Notes under the pieces: generated by a model
Told to the model about the DNA's origin: nothing
The model's input: only the letters and a program-made list of their open reading frames with translations
Database searches by the model: none
Shown: positions 1-7,840 of the stretch, piece after piece
How positions within the stretch are numbered: the stretch's first letter is position 1
Layout of the letters: each line of letters begins with the position of its first letter
Position numbers and translations under genes: made by a program
NCBI RefSeq assembly: GCF_000021965.1
Contig: NC_011832.1
Coordinates: 2,211,242 to 2,275,241, forward strand
From: Methanosphaerula palustris E1-9c
GTDB taxonomy: Archaea; Halobacteriota; Methanomicrobia; Methanomicrobiales; Methanospirillaceae
Length of the DNA: 64,000 nt
Direction: 5' to 3'

Positions 1-2
1 GG

Positions 3-1058
3 CTGCTGGTCACCATCTACAACCTCGCATCCTCGATGACCCAGCCGCTCTTCGGCTGGCTGGCAGATACCCGGGGGTTCATGATCCCGCTGGTGCTGAG
101 CGTCACCGGCAGCGCCGTCTTCATCTCCCTGATGGGGTTCACCGATTCGTTCCCCCTGCTGGCCCTCTGTGCCGGAATCGCCGCACTCGGCCACGGCTCG
201 TTCCACCCGATCGGCCTCTCCTGCATCAGCCGGTTCTGCACCGACCAGAATCGAGGTCGGATGCTCTCGTACTTTGTGGTCGGGGGGAACATCGGGTTCG
301 CCCTGGGTCCGGTGCTGGCCGGCATCGCCCTCGCCGTTGCAGGGCTCCAGGGAATGGCCCTGCTCCTGCTGCCAGTCCTCGTGCTGGTACCGGTTCTCCG
401 TCGGATCCACCCGGACCTCTCCAGCCGGCTGAATCCTGAGAATGAAATCCATACAGAAAGTCCCCATCCATCACACTGGCCGTTCCTGCTGCTGATGTTC
501 GCCTCGACATTTCGGGCCTGGGGGCTCTTCGGCGTGGTCGCGTTCCTGCCGTCCTACATGGTCCAACTCGGCTACCCGGTGATGAGCGCGGATCTGAGCA
601 TCTCGTTCATGCTGATCGGAGGGGTGATCGGACAGATCGCCGGTGGAAGACTCTCCGATCGCTACGGACGCAAAGAGTTCGTCCTCGCCGCCCTGGGCCT
701 CTCGATCCCCTGTTTCTACGGGTTCCTGCTCCTGCCAGGGATCTACTCGCTCGCCTCGCTCCTTCTCTTCGGGTTCTGGCTCTGGTCCACCTTCTCGGTG
801 ACCGTCGCGATGTCCCATGAACTCCTCCCGAACAACATCGGCCTCGCCTCGGGTTCGATCATGGGGGTCGTGGTCGGAGCCGGCGGCCTCGGGGTCGCCC
901 TGAACGGGATGCTCGCTGACCAGAGTTCGCTGTTGACCGCGATGATGGTGCTGCCGGTGACCATAGCGGTCAGCGTCATTCTCTTCCTGGTCACCCCGTA
1001 TCCGCTGAAGATCGGTCGGCTAGTTGCCGGCCATCTCCATCGGCATCATTCAATCTAA
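3..1058 (+). CDS. MFS transporter, fosmidomycin-resistance-like (5' end outside window)
   Basis: This is a major facilitator superfamily permease that starts before the window: the frame is open from base 3 and reads straight into a transmembrane segment. The visible 351 residues hold the TM2/TM3 motif region (QPLFGWLADTRG), many hydrophobic helices, and a second-half repeat of the cytoplasmic motif (GGRLSDRYGRKE). The LADTRG loop preceded by SxxQPLFG resembles the fosmidomycin-resistance (Fsr) branch of MFS, which are drug:H+ antiporters, but the substrate cannot be read from sequence. A downstream ATG at 36 is inside the conserved segment and is not a credible start. The gene meets corA tail-to-tail, the two stop codons overlapping. 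Confidence 0.8.
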   Translation: MLVTIYNLASSMTQPLFGWLADTRGFMIPLVLSVTGSAVFISLMGFTDSFPLLALCAGIAALGHGSFHPIGLSCISRFCTDQNRGRMLSYFVVGGNIGFALGPVLAGIALAVAGLQGMALLLLPVLVLVPVLRRIHPDLSSRLNPENEIHTESPHPSHWPFLLLMFASTFRAWGLFGVVAFLPSYMVQLGYPVMSADLSISFMLIGGVIGQIAGGRLSDRYGRKEFVLAALGLSIPCFYGFLLLPGIYSLASLLLFGFWLWSTFSVTVAMSHELLPNNIGLASGSIMGVVVGAGGLGVALNGMLADQSSLLTAMMVLPVTIAVSVILFLVTPYPLKIGRLVAGHLHRHHSI

Positions 1059-2116
1059 AGCCAGCCGCGCCGGGAGAAGTAGACCAGCATTCCAGAGGCG
1101 ATGACGATCATCACCCCCCAGAGCACCGGATACCCCCACGGGAGGGAGAGCTCCGGCATGTACTGGAAGTTCATCCCGTACACCCCGACTAGGAAGGTGA
1201 GCGGGATGAAGATGGTGGCGATCAGCGTCAGAAACTTCATGATCTGGTTCAACCGGAAGCTGACGCTGGAGAGGTAGATATCGATCATCCCGGCGATGAT
1301 ATCCCGGAACGACTCGATCGCATCGATCATCTGGACGGTGTGATCGTAGACATCCCTGATGTAGAGGATGGTCTCCTGGTGGATGAGGGGCGAGTCCGAT
1401 CGCTCCAGCGAGGAGATCACCTCGCGGAGCGGCCAGACTGACCGGCGCATGAAGATCATATCCTTCTTGAGCTGGTGGATCGCCGAGAGGGTGGCCGGGT
1501 CGGGACGGGTCAGCAGATCGTCCTCGAGGAACTCGATCTTCTCGCCGAGGTTCTCAAGGACCACGAAGTAGTTGTCGACGATCAGATCGATCAGGGCGTA
1601 GGCGAGGTAATCGCTGGGATGGGTCCGGATCCTGCCGTCCTTTCTGATCCGGTCCCTGACCGGTTCAAAGACAGCGTCCGCCGACTCCAGAAACGTGATC
1701 AGGTAGCGCTCACCAAAGATCACACTCACCTGCTCGGCCTCCATCTCAGAGTCCACACCCCTACTGGTGATCAGCTTCATCACCATGAACAGGTAGGCGT
1801 CGAACTCCTCGAACTTGGGGCGCTGCCGGGTGTGCAGGATGTCCTCGAGGATCAGGGGATGGACCTTAAAACGCACCCCAATCTGTCGTATCAGACCGAT
1901 ATCCGAGAGACCGGTCACGTTGATCCAGGTGACCTTCATCGCAGGGTCCAGGGGGGGAAGGTCGGCAATCGAGCCGATGGTCTCCTCCTCCCAGTGCTCG
2001 TCATTGTACCGGATTACCTGGATGGAGACCGTATCGGTCAGTTCCTTATCCAGTGGGACCAGCGACCCGGGGGGCATGCCCGGTCGAAGGGGCCGCTTTC
2101 GTTCCCGTTTCTTCAT
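1055..2116 (-). CDS. corA: CorA-family magnesium/cobalt transporter
   Basis: A 353-residue CorA-type divalent metal channel: a long soluble alpha/beta N-terminal part, then two C-terminal membrane helices. The family signature YGMNF sits at about residues 313-317, at the end of TM1 (about 290-316), followed by a short acidic loop (MPEL) and TM2 (about 328-348) with a basic cytoplasmic tail (SRRGW). CorA proteins form pentameric Mg2+ channels in the cytoplasmic membrane, and length and motif order are ordinary. The start is the ATG at 2116, giving a very basic N-terminus. The gene is convergent with the MFS gene and divergent from the PPOX-fold gene, so it is probably monocistronic. Confidence 0.93.
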   Translation of the reverse strand: MKKRERKRPLRPGMPPGSLVPLDKELTDTVSIQVIRYNDEHWEEETIGSIADLPPLDPAMKVTWINVTGLSDIGLIRQIGVRFKVHPLILEDILHTRQRPKFEEFDAYLFMVMKLITSRGVDSEMEAEQVSVIFGERYLITFLESADAVFEPVRDRIRKDGRIRTHPSDYLAYALIDLIVDNYFVVLENLGEKIEFLEDDLLTRPDPATLSAIHQLKKDMIFMRRSVWPLREVISSLERSDSPLIHQETILYIRDVYDHTVQMIDAIESFRDIIAGMIDIYLSSVSFRLNQIMKFLTLIATIFIPLTFLVGVYGMNFQYMPELSLPWGYPVLWGVMIVIASGMLVYFSRRGWL

Positions 2117-2251
2117 GCTCTGATCATTCGGACGATCTGCTATTTGTGTCTATACGTTCATTCGACTCAAACAAGGCGACCACCCGCAATCCGACCGGGA
2201 TTGGAGTTCTTCAAGAGATCAAAAACAACCCATTTCGGATAATTGATTCCT

Positions 2252-2307
2252 GATAATAAATAAAAGAGTTTATTAGGCATCATTCTCCAATCAACAGATG
2301 AGAACTC
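2252..2307 (+). promoter_or_regulatory. Putative promoter and leader of the PPOX-fold gene
   Basis: An A/T-rich TATA-like stretch (ATAATAAATAAAAG, about 2252-2265) lies roughly 45 bases before the ATG at 2308, which fits an archaeal TATA box with a transcription start about 25 bases downstream and a short leader. The reading is by eye only. Confidence 0.45.
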
Positions 2308-2784
2308 ATGGAGATCGTAAAGATTCCAAGGATGGAGAAGAAGGAGTATGACCTGCTGATCGAGGAGGGATATATCAGCAGGATCGCATTCCAGGGAGAG
2401 AAGTACCCGTACATCGCCCCATTTCTGTATGTGTTCGACGGCAAATTTCTGTACTTCCTCTCGACCAAGTACGGCAAGAAGATCGAATACTTCAGAAAAA
2501 GCCCTTATGTCTCAGTCGAGGTGGAACGCTACACCAGCGACCTCTCCTGCTATACCTTCGTGACGATGCAGGGGAGGCTTGAAGAGGTGGAGGATTCGAT
2601 CGAGAAGAAACTCATTCGAGAGCAGTTCATCGAACTCATCACAGAGAAACACCTCTCAAAGAACATCCTCGGTGCTCTCGGCCACTCCCCAGAGGATCCA
2701 CCTGAAGTGATCGCCAGAGAGGAACGGTCACTGGTCTGGCGGCTGATAGGGGTGAAGGATCTGGTAGCCTTGAAAAATCTCTGA
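2308..2784 (+). CDS. Pyridoxamine 5'-phosphate oxidase-fold flavin-binding protein
   Basis: A 158-residue split-barrel protein of the PNPOx-like FMN-binding family (PF12900/PF01243 type). The N-terminal MEKKEYDLLIEEG followed by ISRIAFQGEKYPYIAPF is the usual opening of this family: an alpha helix, then the first barrel strands that bind FMN. In archaea such proteins are generic flavin or F420-binding reductases or nitroimidazole-resistance-like proteins, so the substrate is unknown. The length is normal. The stop codon lies in the loop of a perfect hairpin and is the first element of the repeat array that follows. Confidence 0.82.
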   Translation: MEIVKIPRMEKKEYDLLIEEGYISRIAFQGEKYPYIAPFLYVFDGKFLYFLSTKYGKKIEYFRKSPYVSVEVERYTSDLSCYTFVTMQGRLEEVEDSIEKKLIREQFIELITEKHLSKNILGALGHSPEDPPEVIAREERSLVWRLIGVKDLVALKNL

Positions 2785-3003
2785 TGAGATTTTTCGCGTC
2801 CATTCAACTGTTCGCCCGTCCTTTCGGCCAGGCGAACAGTCTCATGGATTGAAAAATCTCTGATGAGTCCCTTCGTCATTTACTAAGATGGTCTCATAGA
2901 TTGAAAAAACTCTGATGAGTCCCTTCGTCATTTACAAAGATGGTCTCAGGGATGAGAAAAAACTCTGATGAGTCTCTTCGTCCAGGTACAGGGAAGGTCT
3001 CAT
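2769..3003 (+). repeat. Array of four structured tandem repeats 3' of the PPOX-fold gene
   Basis: Four units share the block GAAAAA(T/A)CTCTGATGAG. Two clean 52-base units (2847-2898 and 2899-2950) differ at about four positions. A diverged third unit follows (2951-3004), and a longer first unit (2769-2846) overlaps the gene's stop codon. In units 1, 2 and 4 an ATGAG at the start can pair with a CTCAT at the end (2784-2788 with 2841-2845; 2863-2867 with 2893-2897; 2968-2972 with 2999-3003). Unit 3 keeps TGAG/CTCA. The first unit encloses an extra 9-bp hairpin (2808-2816 with 2831-2839). This suggests transcribed RNA hairpins rather than coding DNA. No protein frame fits. Confidence 0.8.
2773..2794 (+). 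terminator. Perfect hairpin over the PPOX-fold stop codon
   Basis: AAAAATCTC (2773-2781) pairs exactly with GAGATTTTT (2786-2794), leaving TGAT as the loop; the stop codon TGA is in that loop. A run of five T residues closes the 3' arm, so it could act as a terminator or an mRNA 3'-end stabiliser. Confidence 0.5.
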
Positions 3004-3262
3004 GCCCGGATGGATCTCTGAAAGATTTCCATTCCATCAGCAGGTCAAGTACTCACCAGGCCGGATCGGTGATAGCATGACCCTACCAGCCACCCATTAT
3101 CAGGCCGAATGAAAAATCGGATCCCTGCCTCCCGGGACACAGTCGATACTCTTTTTTCATAGCAGATCCCATCTATGATGAGACAGGTGCGCCGTTCCGG
3201 CTGTACCTGACCGACCGGAAAGAAGCCCCGGAGAATGGGGAACAAGGTCAAGGAGCTCAATT

Positions 3263-3775
3263 GTGCCCGCATCTGCTGTTGAAAAGTTGTTGACGTTCAT
3301 CCTTCTGATAGTACTGGTCGGTGCCGTGATTCTGGCGGGCTACCTCTCCACACTGCCGGAGAAGAAAGACCCGTATACTGAGTTCTACATGCTCGGAGAG
3401 AACGGGATCGCAGAGGATTATGTGTATGACCTGAACATAGGCCAACCCAACTCGGTGATCCTCGGAGTGACCAACCATGAAAAGCGGCCGGTCACCTATA
3501 CGATCGAAGTCGCACTGGCCAACGAAGTGGTCAATCCGACGACGAACGTGACCACCATCAAGTCGGCGAAGCAGATCGATTCGTTCACGGTGAATGTACC
3601 GGACGGATCCACCTACGAGCAGCCCTACACCTTCACGGTGAACCAGCAGGGGTACAACAAACTCGAGTTCCTGCTCTTCAATGAGACGGTGCCGGCACCG
3701 ACGGTCAGCGGGATGGATCGGATCAACGCGGCCTACCGGAACGTCAACCTCTGGATCAAGGTCAACCTCTTCTGA
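3263..3775 (+). CDS. Membrane-anchored DUF1616-type protein
   Basis: A 170-residue protein with one N-terminal membrane helix (about residues 8-28) and an extracytoplasmic beta-rich domain. The segment TEFYMLGENGIAEDYVYDL, then an immunoglobulin-like stretch with GVTNHEKRPVTYTIEV, matches the DUF1616 family (PF07760) seen across methanogens and other archaea. There it often occurs near envelope or glycosylation genes, and its function is unknown. The GTG start at 3263 is preceded at a good distance by AGGAG (3251-3255). Several NxT sites (NVTT, NETV) would be available for N-glycosylation. Confidence 0.75.
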   Translation: MPASAVEKLLTFILLIVLVGAVILAGYLSTLPEKKDPYTEFYMLGENGIAEDYVYDLNIGQPNSVILGVTNHEKRPVTYTIEVALANEVVNPTTNVTTIKSAKQIDSFTVNVPDGSTYEQPYTFTVNQQGYNKLEFLLFNETVPAPTVSGMDRINAAYRNVNLWIKVNLF

Positions 3776-3815
3776 TCCACACCCCCTATTTAGTGAATGT
3801 CTGGTTCACCCGTAA

Positions 3816-4001
3816 GGGTGAAGCAGACATGAGAAGAATTCGCGAGGATTCTTCGATTATCCGGTTTCAACACACACGAGGGTGAAGCAGACATGAGAAG
3901 AATTCGCGAGGATTTTTCGATTATCCGGTTTCAACACCCACCATGAGGAAGCAGACGGGAGAAGAATCCGCAGGGGTTCTTCGATTATCTCACCATATCG
4001 A
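3816..4001 (+). repeat. 64-base tandem repeats with a GAAGAAT hairpin
   Basis: Two 64-base units (3816-3879, 3880-3943) differ at only three positions. A third, more diverged, incomplete unit runs from 3944 to about 4001. Each unit contains an inverted repeat: GAAGAAT (3833-3839) with ATTCTTC (3848-3854) in unit 1, and GAAGAA (3961-3966) with TTCTTC (3977-3982) in unit 3, where the loop has changed but the stem is kept. The array occupies the space between the convergent DUF1616 and hisH genes (3776-4091). I see no gene there. A related single copy lies near 36.45 kb. Confidence 0.8.
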
Positions 4002-4091
4002 ATCCCGGAATAAACCAATCACACAAATCTGGATTGGTCAGGAATGGTGTGTTCAATAAAAAATAAAGCTCATGAGAGCCAGAAAAAGGTC

Positions 4092-4697
4092 TCAGAGAAG
4101 ATTGATGAAGTTGCTCAGGATACGCAGCCCGGCCTGACCGCTCTTCTCAGGATGGAACTGAACCCCATAGACATTTCCCCTGCCCACCGATGAGGCGAAG
4201 TCGGTGATATAGGTGGTCGTAGTCAGAGTATGCTCCGGCTCTGTCGTCACATAGTAGGAATGGACAAAATAAACAAACTCCTGCTCGGAGAGGCCGGCGA
4301 AGAGCGGATGATCGTCCAGGTTCAGGTGGAGAGTGTTCCAGCCCATGTGCGGTACCTTCATCCCGGGCACTGCTGGAAACCGCCTGACGTCTCCAGGGAC
4401 CAGGCCGAGCCCCTGATGGTGGCCATGCTCCTCACTCGTCTCCATCAGCATCTGCATCCCGAGACAGATCCCGAGCAGCGGCGTTCTGACCGAAGCCTCC
4501 TGAATAGTCCTGCAGAGTGGGCGAAGGTGTTCCATTCCCTCGTGAAATGCACCGACACCCGGGAGTATAATCCCGTCGGCCGCGAGGATCTCCTCGGAGT
4601 CTCCAGTGATCAGAGTGACGGCCCCGGCCTTCTCCAGTCCTCTCACCACAGATCGGAGATTTCCAACCCCGTAATCAACAACTACTATCTTCTTCAC
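4092..4697 (-). CDS. hisH: Imidazole glycerol phosphate synthase subunit HisH
   Basis: HisH is the glutaminase half of IGP synthase in histidine biosynthesis: it releases ammonia from glutamine for the HisF partner. The 201-residue protein has the class I amidotransferase features: the nucleophile loop LLGICLGMQ (Cys78) and the QFHPEKS segment (His182, Glu184) completing the triad, plus the oxyanion strand PGVGAF (47-51). I place the start at the GTG at 4697 (MKKIVVVDYGVGN). It has a strong AGGTGAT ribosome-binding site just upstream, whereas the longer open frame upstream is low-complexity and overlaps the PAPS-reductase-like gene out of frame. The start lies 23 bases inside the preceding gene, so translation is probably coupled. 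HisF is not in the window. Confidence 0.93.
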   Translation of the reverse strand: MKKIVVVDYGVGNLRSVVRGLEKAGAVTLITGDSEEILAADGIILPGVGAFHEGMEHLRPLCRTIQEASVRTPLLGICLGMQMLMETSEEHGHHQGLGLVPGDVRRFPAVPGMKVPHMGWNTLHLNLDDHPLFAGLSEQEFVYFVHSYYVTTEPEHTLTTTTYITDFASSVGRGNVYGVQFHPEKSGQAGLRILSNFINLL

Positions 4698-6084
4698 CAG
4701 AATCACCTGCCCTCTTCCGCCACGATCCCGACCGGAACCAGTCCTCTGGCAACCCCTTATCCTGCTGCCAGGCTGCGATCCGATGGTTCCACTGCTCCCA
4801 GAGGTCCGGATACTCCTGCTCGATCCTGAGCAGCACCGAGAGATCGCTGGACGGACACATATAACAGCCGACCCGGTCGAACCCGGCCCGATACAGTGCA
4901 TTGTAGGGTGCTTCCTCGGCGAAGAGGTACAGCCAGACATGCAGGGCGGTCCAGTGCTGGATCGGAGCCGCCGAGAGCTGGATCGGCAGATTCGGGTTCC
5001 TCCAGACCCGCCCGCTCTTCATCCGCTTGAACGACTCATACTTCCGCTGTCCGATGAAGGAGAGGCACTCCCCCCAGCGCTCCCGGATCGCCCCGCCGAT
5101 CGGGGTCAGCTTGCAGACCTTGCAGCACCAGCGTGCATCGACGGCCGGCGGCCCCTGCTCGGTGAGCGTCTCCCAGAACGCGGCCTCACCTGAACAGGAG
5201 ACGACCTCGAGGTCATACTTCTCCTGCACATCCTTGAGATTCTGATAGGTCTCAGGGAACTCCAGCCCGGTATCGGAGAAGAGGATCGGCACCTTTCCAA
5301 GCGCCTTCTGGACGATCAGTAGCGTCACCAGGCTGTCCTTTCCGCCAGAGAACGAGACCGTCGCCGGGATGGGGTTTGCCGCGGCGACATCGCGGACGAA
5401 GGCCATCGCCATCGCCTCGTAGTTGTCGATGATCGCCTGATTGGCCCTGACCGCGTCCGCCCAGGTGGCCTCCCCGGGGATACAGGGAGCGGAGGTGTTC
5501 CTTCTGGTCCTCACGATGGCTCCCCGTTCCATGGTCCGTGCCTCGGCTGCACCGACCCGGGCACGCCCGACACCGACACACTGGTGGTCCCTGGTCATGA
5601 TGAAGACCTCATCGCCGGCCTCGACCGAATCGGCGATCCAGGCGAGCCCCGGCGCCAGTACACTGGCTCCTTCATCCCGGATCGAAGGGATCGCCCCGTC
5701 ATCGATCACCACGAACCGTTCGGTCGGCGTAAGCAGCGCCGCGGCAGCCGGCCGGGGAATCGGTTCCCATTCCTCCTTCTCCGGCAGGTACCGAATCTGG
5801 CCGACCACGGCCCCCCCGACCACGATCTCCTCCATCCGGTCCTTGTCAGGGACCTTGTTCAGCAGGGCGAGGTGCCCATCCGGGATCAGGGGTGTCCCGA
5901 AGTGAGCGGTATAGATCCGGTTGATCAGGTCGATATCGTATTCGAACGCCGGGCGCATGTCCCCGGGGGGGGTCAACGGAACGGAACGCGTCTCAGCGCC
6001 ACACCTGCACCGTCCTCCGAGCACCGGAACATGGCAGGAATCACACCAGTGGAGCTGGATCTTTCCAAGATAGAGTGAAGGCAT
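4675..6084 (-). CDS. PAPS-reductase-like PP-loop protein with zinc ribbon and PUA domain
   Basis: A 469-residue archaeal protein with three parts. An N-terminal treble-cysteine zinc ribbon (C14, C17, C26, C28) comes first, then a PUA domain at about 120-195, then a PP-loop ATPase domain of the phosphoadenosine-phosphosulfate reductase family with SGGKDS at 246-251. Cysteines at 320, 321, 324 (WCCKVC) and 407, 410 (GCYMC) resemble the iron-sulfur ligands of APS-reductase-type enzymes. PUA normally binds structured RNA, so a role in RNA thiolation is as plausible as sulfate or sulfonucleotide chemistry. Related methanogen proteins are annotated only as PAPS reductases. It overlaps hisH by 23 bases and lies behind a radical SAM gene on the same strand. 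Confidence 0.82.
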   Translation of the reverse strand: MPSLYLGKIQLHWCDSCHVPVLGGRCRCGAETRSVPLTPPGDMRPAFEYDIDLINRIYTAHFGTPLIPDGHLALLNKVPDKDRMEEIVVGGAVVGQIRYLPEKEEWEPIPRPAAAALLTPTERFVVIDDGAIPSIRDEGASVLAPGLAWIADSVEAGDEVFIMTRDHQCVGVGRARVGAAEARTMERGAIVRTRRNTSAPCIPGEATWADAVRANQAIIDNYEAMAMAFVRDVAAANPIPATVSFSGGKDSLVTLLIVQKALGKVPILFSDTGLEFPETYQNLKDVQEKYDLEVVSCSGEAAFWETLTEQGPPAVDARWCCKVCKLTPIGGAIRERWGECLSFIGQRKYESFKRMKSGRVWRNPNLPIQLSAAPIQHWTALHVWLYLFAEEAPYNALYRAGFDRVGCYMCPSSDLSVLLRIEQEYPDLWEQWNHRIAAWQQDKGLPEDWFRSGSWRKRAGDSGEEDSSC

Positions 6085-6167
6085 CTGATCAATCTTTGTG
6101 AGAAGGCAATAAAAAACAGCGGACGCTGCATATCCACGGGATCGCCGGGGAAGTGCAGGGTCAGGAT

Positions 6168-7331
6168 TCAGAGCGATCGGGATACGATGCTGCGCATCAA
6201 CGCCGTCACTCCCGGTTTCTCCTTCCTCCTCGCCGACCTCGACCCAGAGCCGGCCCCTATCATCGGGGACTCGTACATCTCCCGGTTCAGCCGGTCATTG
6301 ATCTCGGTGAAGATCCGTTTATACGCGACGCAGTGGGGGTCGACCCCGCTGATCTCACCCGGCGTGGCCGCCAACGCATTATACGGGCACCCCCCCCGAC
6401 AGTACTGGATATGGCTGCACCCGCCGCAGGCCGTATCGACATAATCCCGGTACTCAAACATCCTCTTCCCTGCCGGGGACCCGTTGAGGTCGTCCATCGT
6501 CGGATGATCCGAGACATGCCCAAGGATGTACTCCGGCATCCCGACAAAACGATAACAGGGATAGATACTCCCGTCCGGGCCGACGGCAAAGGTGTTCCCC
6601 ATGCAGTCCACATAGGTGCAGACACTCCCCCGGCGGGTGAAGACACACCGGCAGAGATCGTTGATATTCATCACCTCGATCTCGTCCCTCTTCTCGATGG
6701 CCCGATCCAGGAGATAGACGAGCAGCTCCCCGTACTCCTCCGGGTCGAGCGCCCACTGACCGGGGTCGTCAGACTTGAGAGACGGAAGGGCCGGGTGGAG
6801 CTTCAGCGTGAACCCATGCTGCAGGAAATGATCGAAGATCTCCTCACGCAACCGGACCGACTGGTTGGTGAAGGTGCAGATGAACCTGACCAGCAGTCCG
6901 TGGGCCCGTGCGATCTCGTATCCCTTCATCGTCTTTTCATAGTAGCCCCTGCCCCGCTGGGAGTCGTTGATCTCCTCGGGACCATCGATACTGGAGCCGA
7001 TCGGAACATGATAGGCAGCCAGGATCTCGGCGATCTCCGGGGTCATCAGCCAGAGGTTGGTCTGCATGGCAAACTCAGGGTTCAGGTGAGAGAGACCCTC
7101 TGAGAGGAGCGGAAGGGCCTGCCGGTAGAAGTCGGCCCCGGCCAGCAGCGGCTCTCCCCCATGGAAGGTGAATGTCACCCGGTCGTCGCGAAAGTCGTTG
7201 AGCCATGCGACGACGTCCCGAACGGTCTCGATCTTCATCACTGGAGAGGTCTCATCTGAACTCCAGCAGTAATGACACCGGGAGGGGCAGCCCAGCGTCG
7301 GGATGATCATCACATGAAAAGGATTCTTCAT
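6168..7331 (-). CDS. Radical SAM/SPASM peptide-modifying-type enzyme
   Basis: A 387-residue radical SAM enzyme with the CX3CX2C cluster (C15, C19, C22; GCPSRCHYCW), the glycine-rich TFHGGEPLL SAM motif, and a C-terminal SPASM-type cysteine set (GSVCTYVDC, GSIYPCYRF, CGGCSHIQYCRGGCPYNA). This layout is that of anaerobic sulfatase-maturase-like enzymes. I recall a methanogen subfamily described as putative peptide-modifying radical SAM enzymes, to which it looks closest. The last 30 residues are a basic, low-complexity tail. No small cysteine-rich precursor gene was found next to it: the space on either side is under 90 bases. It is on the same strand as the PAPS-reductase-like gene, 83 bases away. 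Confidence 0.82.
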   Translation of the reverse strand: MKNPFHVMIIPTLGCPSRCHYCWSSDETSPVMKIETVRDVVAWLNDFRDDRVTFTFHGGEPLLAGADFYRQALPLLSEGLSHLNPEFAMQTNLWLMTPEIAEILAAYHVPIGSSIDGPEEINDSQRGRGYYEKTMKGYEIARAHGLLVRFICTFTNQSVRLREEIFDHFLQHGFTLKLHPALPSLKSDDPGQWALDPEEYGELLVYLLDRAIEKRDEIEVMNINDLCRCVFTRRGSVCTYVDCMGNTFAVGPDGSIYPCYRFVGMPEYILGHVSDHPTMDDLNGSPAGKRMFEYRDYVDTACGGCSHIQYCRGGCPYNALAATPGEISGVDPHCVAYKRIFTEINDRLNREMYESPMIGAGSGSRSARRKEKPGVTALMRSIVSRSL

Positions 7332-7393
7332 TGCTCTTCTGTTTCTTTCAAAACAGTTTAATATTTTTTAAAAAAGGGAGAAGTGCAGTCTGA

Positions 7394-7407
7394 CCGTCAG
7401 ATGACGG
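7394..7407 (-). terminator. Hairpin and T-run after tfs
   Basis: Read on the minus strand, a 5-bp stem (CCGTC/GACGG) with a 4-base loop lies about 14 bases after the tfs stop. It is followed by a run of T residues near 7380-7370, a plausible tfs terminator ahead of the radical SAM gene. Confidence 0.4.
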
Positions 7408-7420
7408 TGTGGGGAAGCGC

Positions 7421-7732
7421 TCAGTCGTACTCGCGCCAGGTGTATCCGCACTTGACACACTTGAAGAACCGGACCTCGCTCTCATCAGCAGACCGGAGCT
7501 GCCGCATCCACCAGAACGCAAGATTGTGCTCACATTCAGGGCACTTGATGGCGAAGGTCGGTTTGGTGGCCACCTCCTGGTCCTCATCGAAGAAGATGAT
7601 CTCCTTCTCAGACCGCTTCTCTTCAATTCTCATCTGGTCAGCGCCGGTGATATCTCTGATATAACCGCAGCGTTTGCATTTTAACTGACCTGCCGATGAG
7701 ATCATCAGGCTCTTACATTGCGGACAGAACAT
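7421..7732 (-). CDS. tfs: Transcription factor S (TFIIS-like cleavage factor)
   Basis: A 103-residue archaeal TFS, the factor that reactivates backtracked RNA polymerase by stimulating transcript cleavage. The N-terminal zinc ribbon uses C3, C6, C19, C22. The C-terminal TFIIS ribbon uses C64, C67, C92, C95 and carries the catalytic acidic pair D83-E84 in RSADESEVRFFKC, as in active TFS. Length and spacing are standard. A TATA-like AT-rich stretch lies upstream around 7735-7750. Confidence 0.96.
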   Translation of the reverse strand: MFCPQCKSLMISSAGQLKCKRCGYIRDITGADQMRIEEKRSEKEIIFFDEDQEVATKPTFAIKCPECEHNLAFWWMRQLRSADESEVRFFKCVKCGYTWREYD

Positions 7733-7840
7733 AGTTAATAATATATTTCACACAACAGATTAACTCTTGGTCAGGGGTCAGAATATGTCGGAATGAAGGT
7801 GCCTGTACAGAAACGCATATGAGACCTCCGCGTCGATTCT

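Noticed and set aside
2861-2903. CTGATGAG in the repeats as a hammerhead ribozyme core
   Set aside because: The CUGAUGA box is present, but the partner GAAA is not preceded by a stem II that closes with the expected C, and no cleavage-site helix can be drawn.
2769-4001. CRISPR array
   Set aside because: Repeats are directly adjacent with no unique spacers and vary in length; no cas genes are nearby.
4698-4940. 81-residue N-terminal extension of HisH
   Set aside because: The extension is low-complexity (Ser/Gly/Arg), overlaps the conserved C-terminus of the upstream gene in another frame, and a GTG with a strong ribosome site marks the normal family start.
7332-7420. Short peptide gene partner for the radical SAM enzyme
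   Set aside because: The 89-base gap holds only a terminator-like hairpin and an AT-rich promoter region with no credible start and frame.
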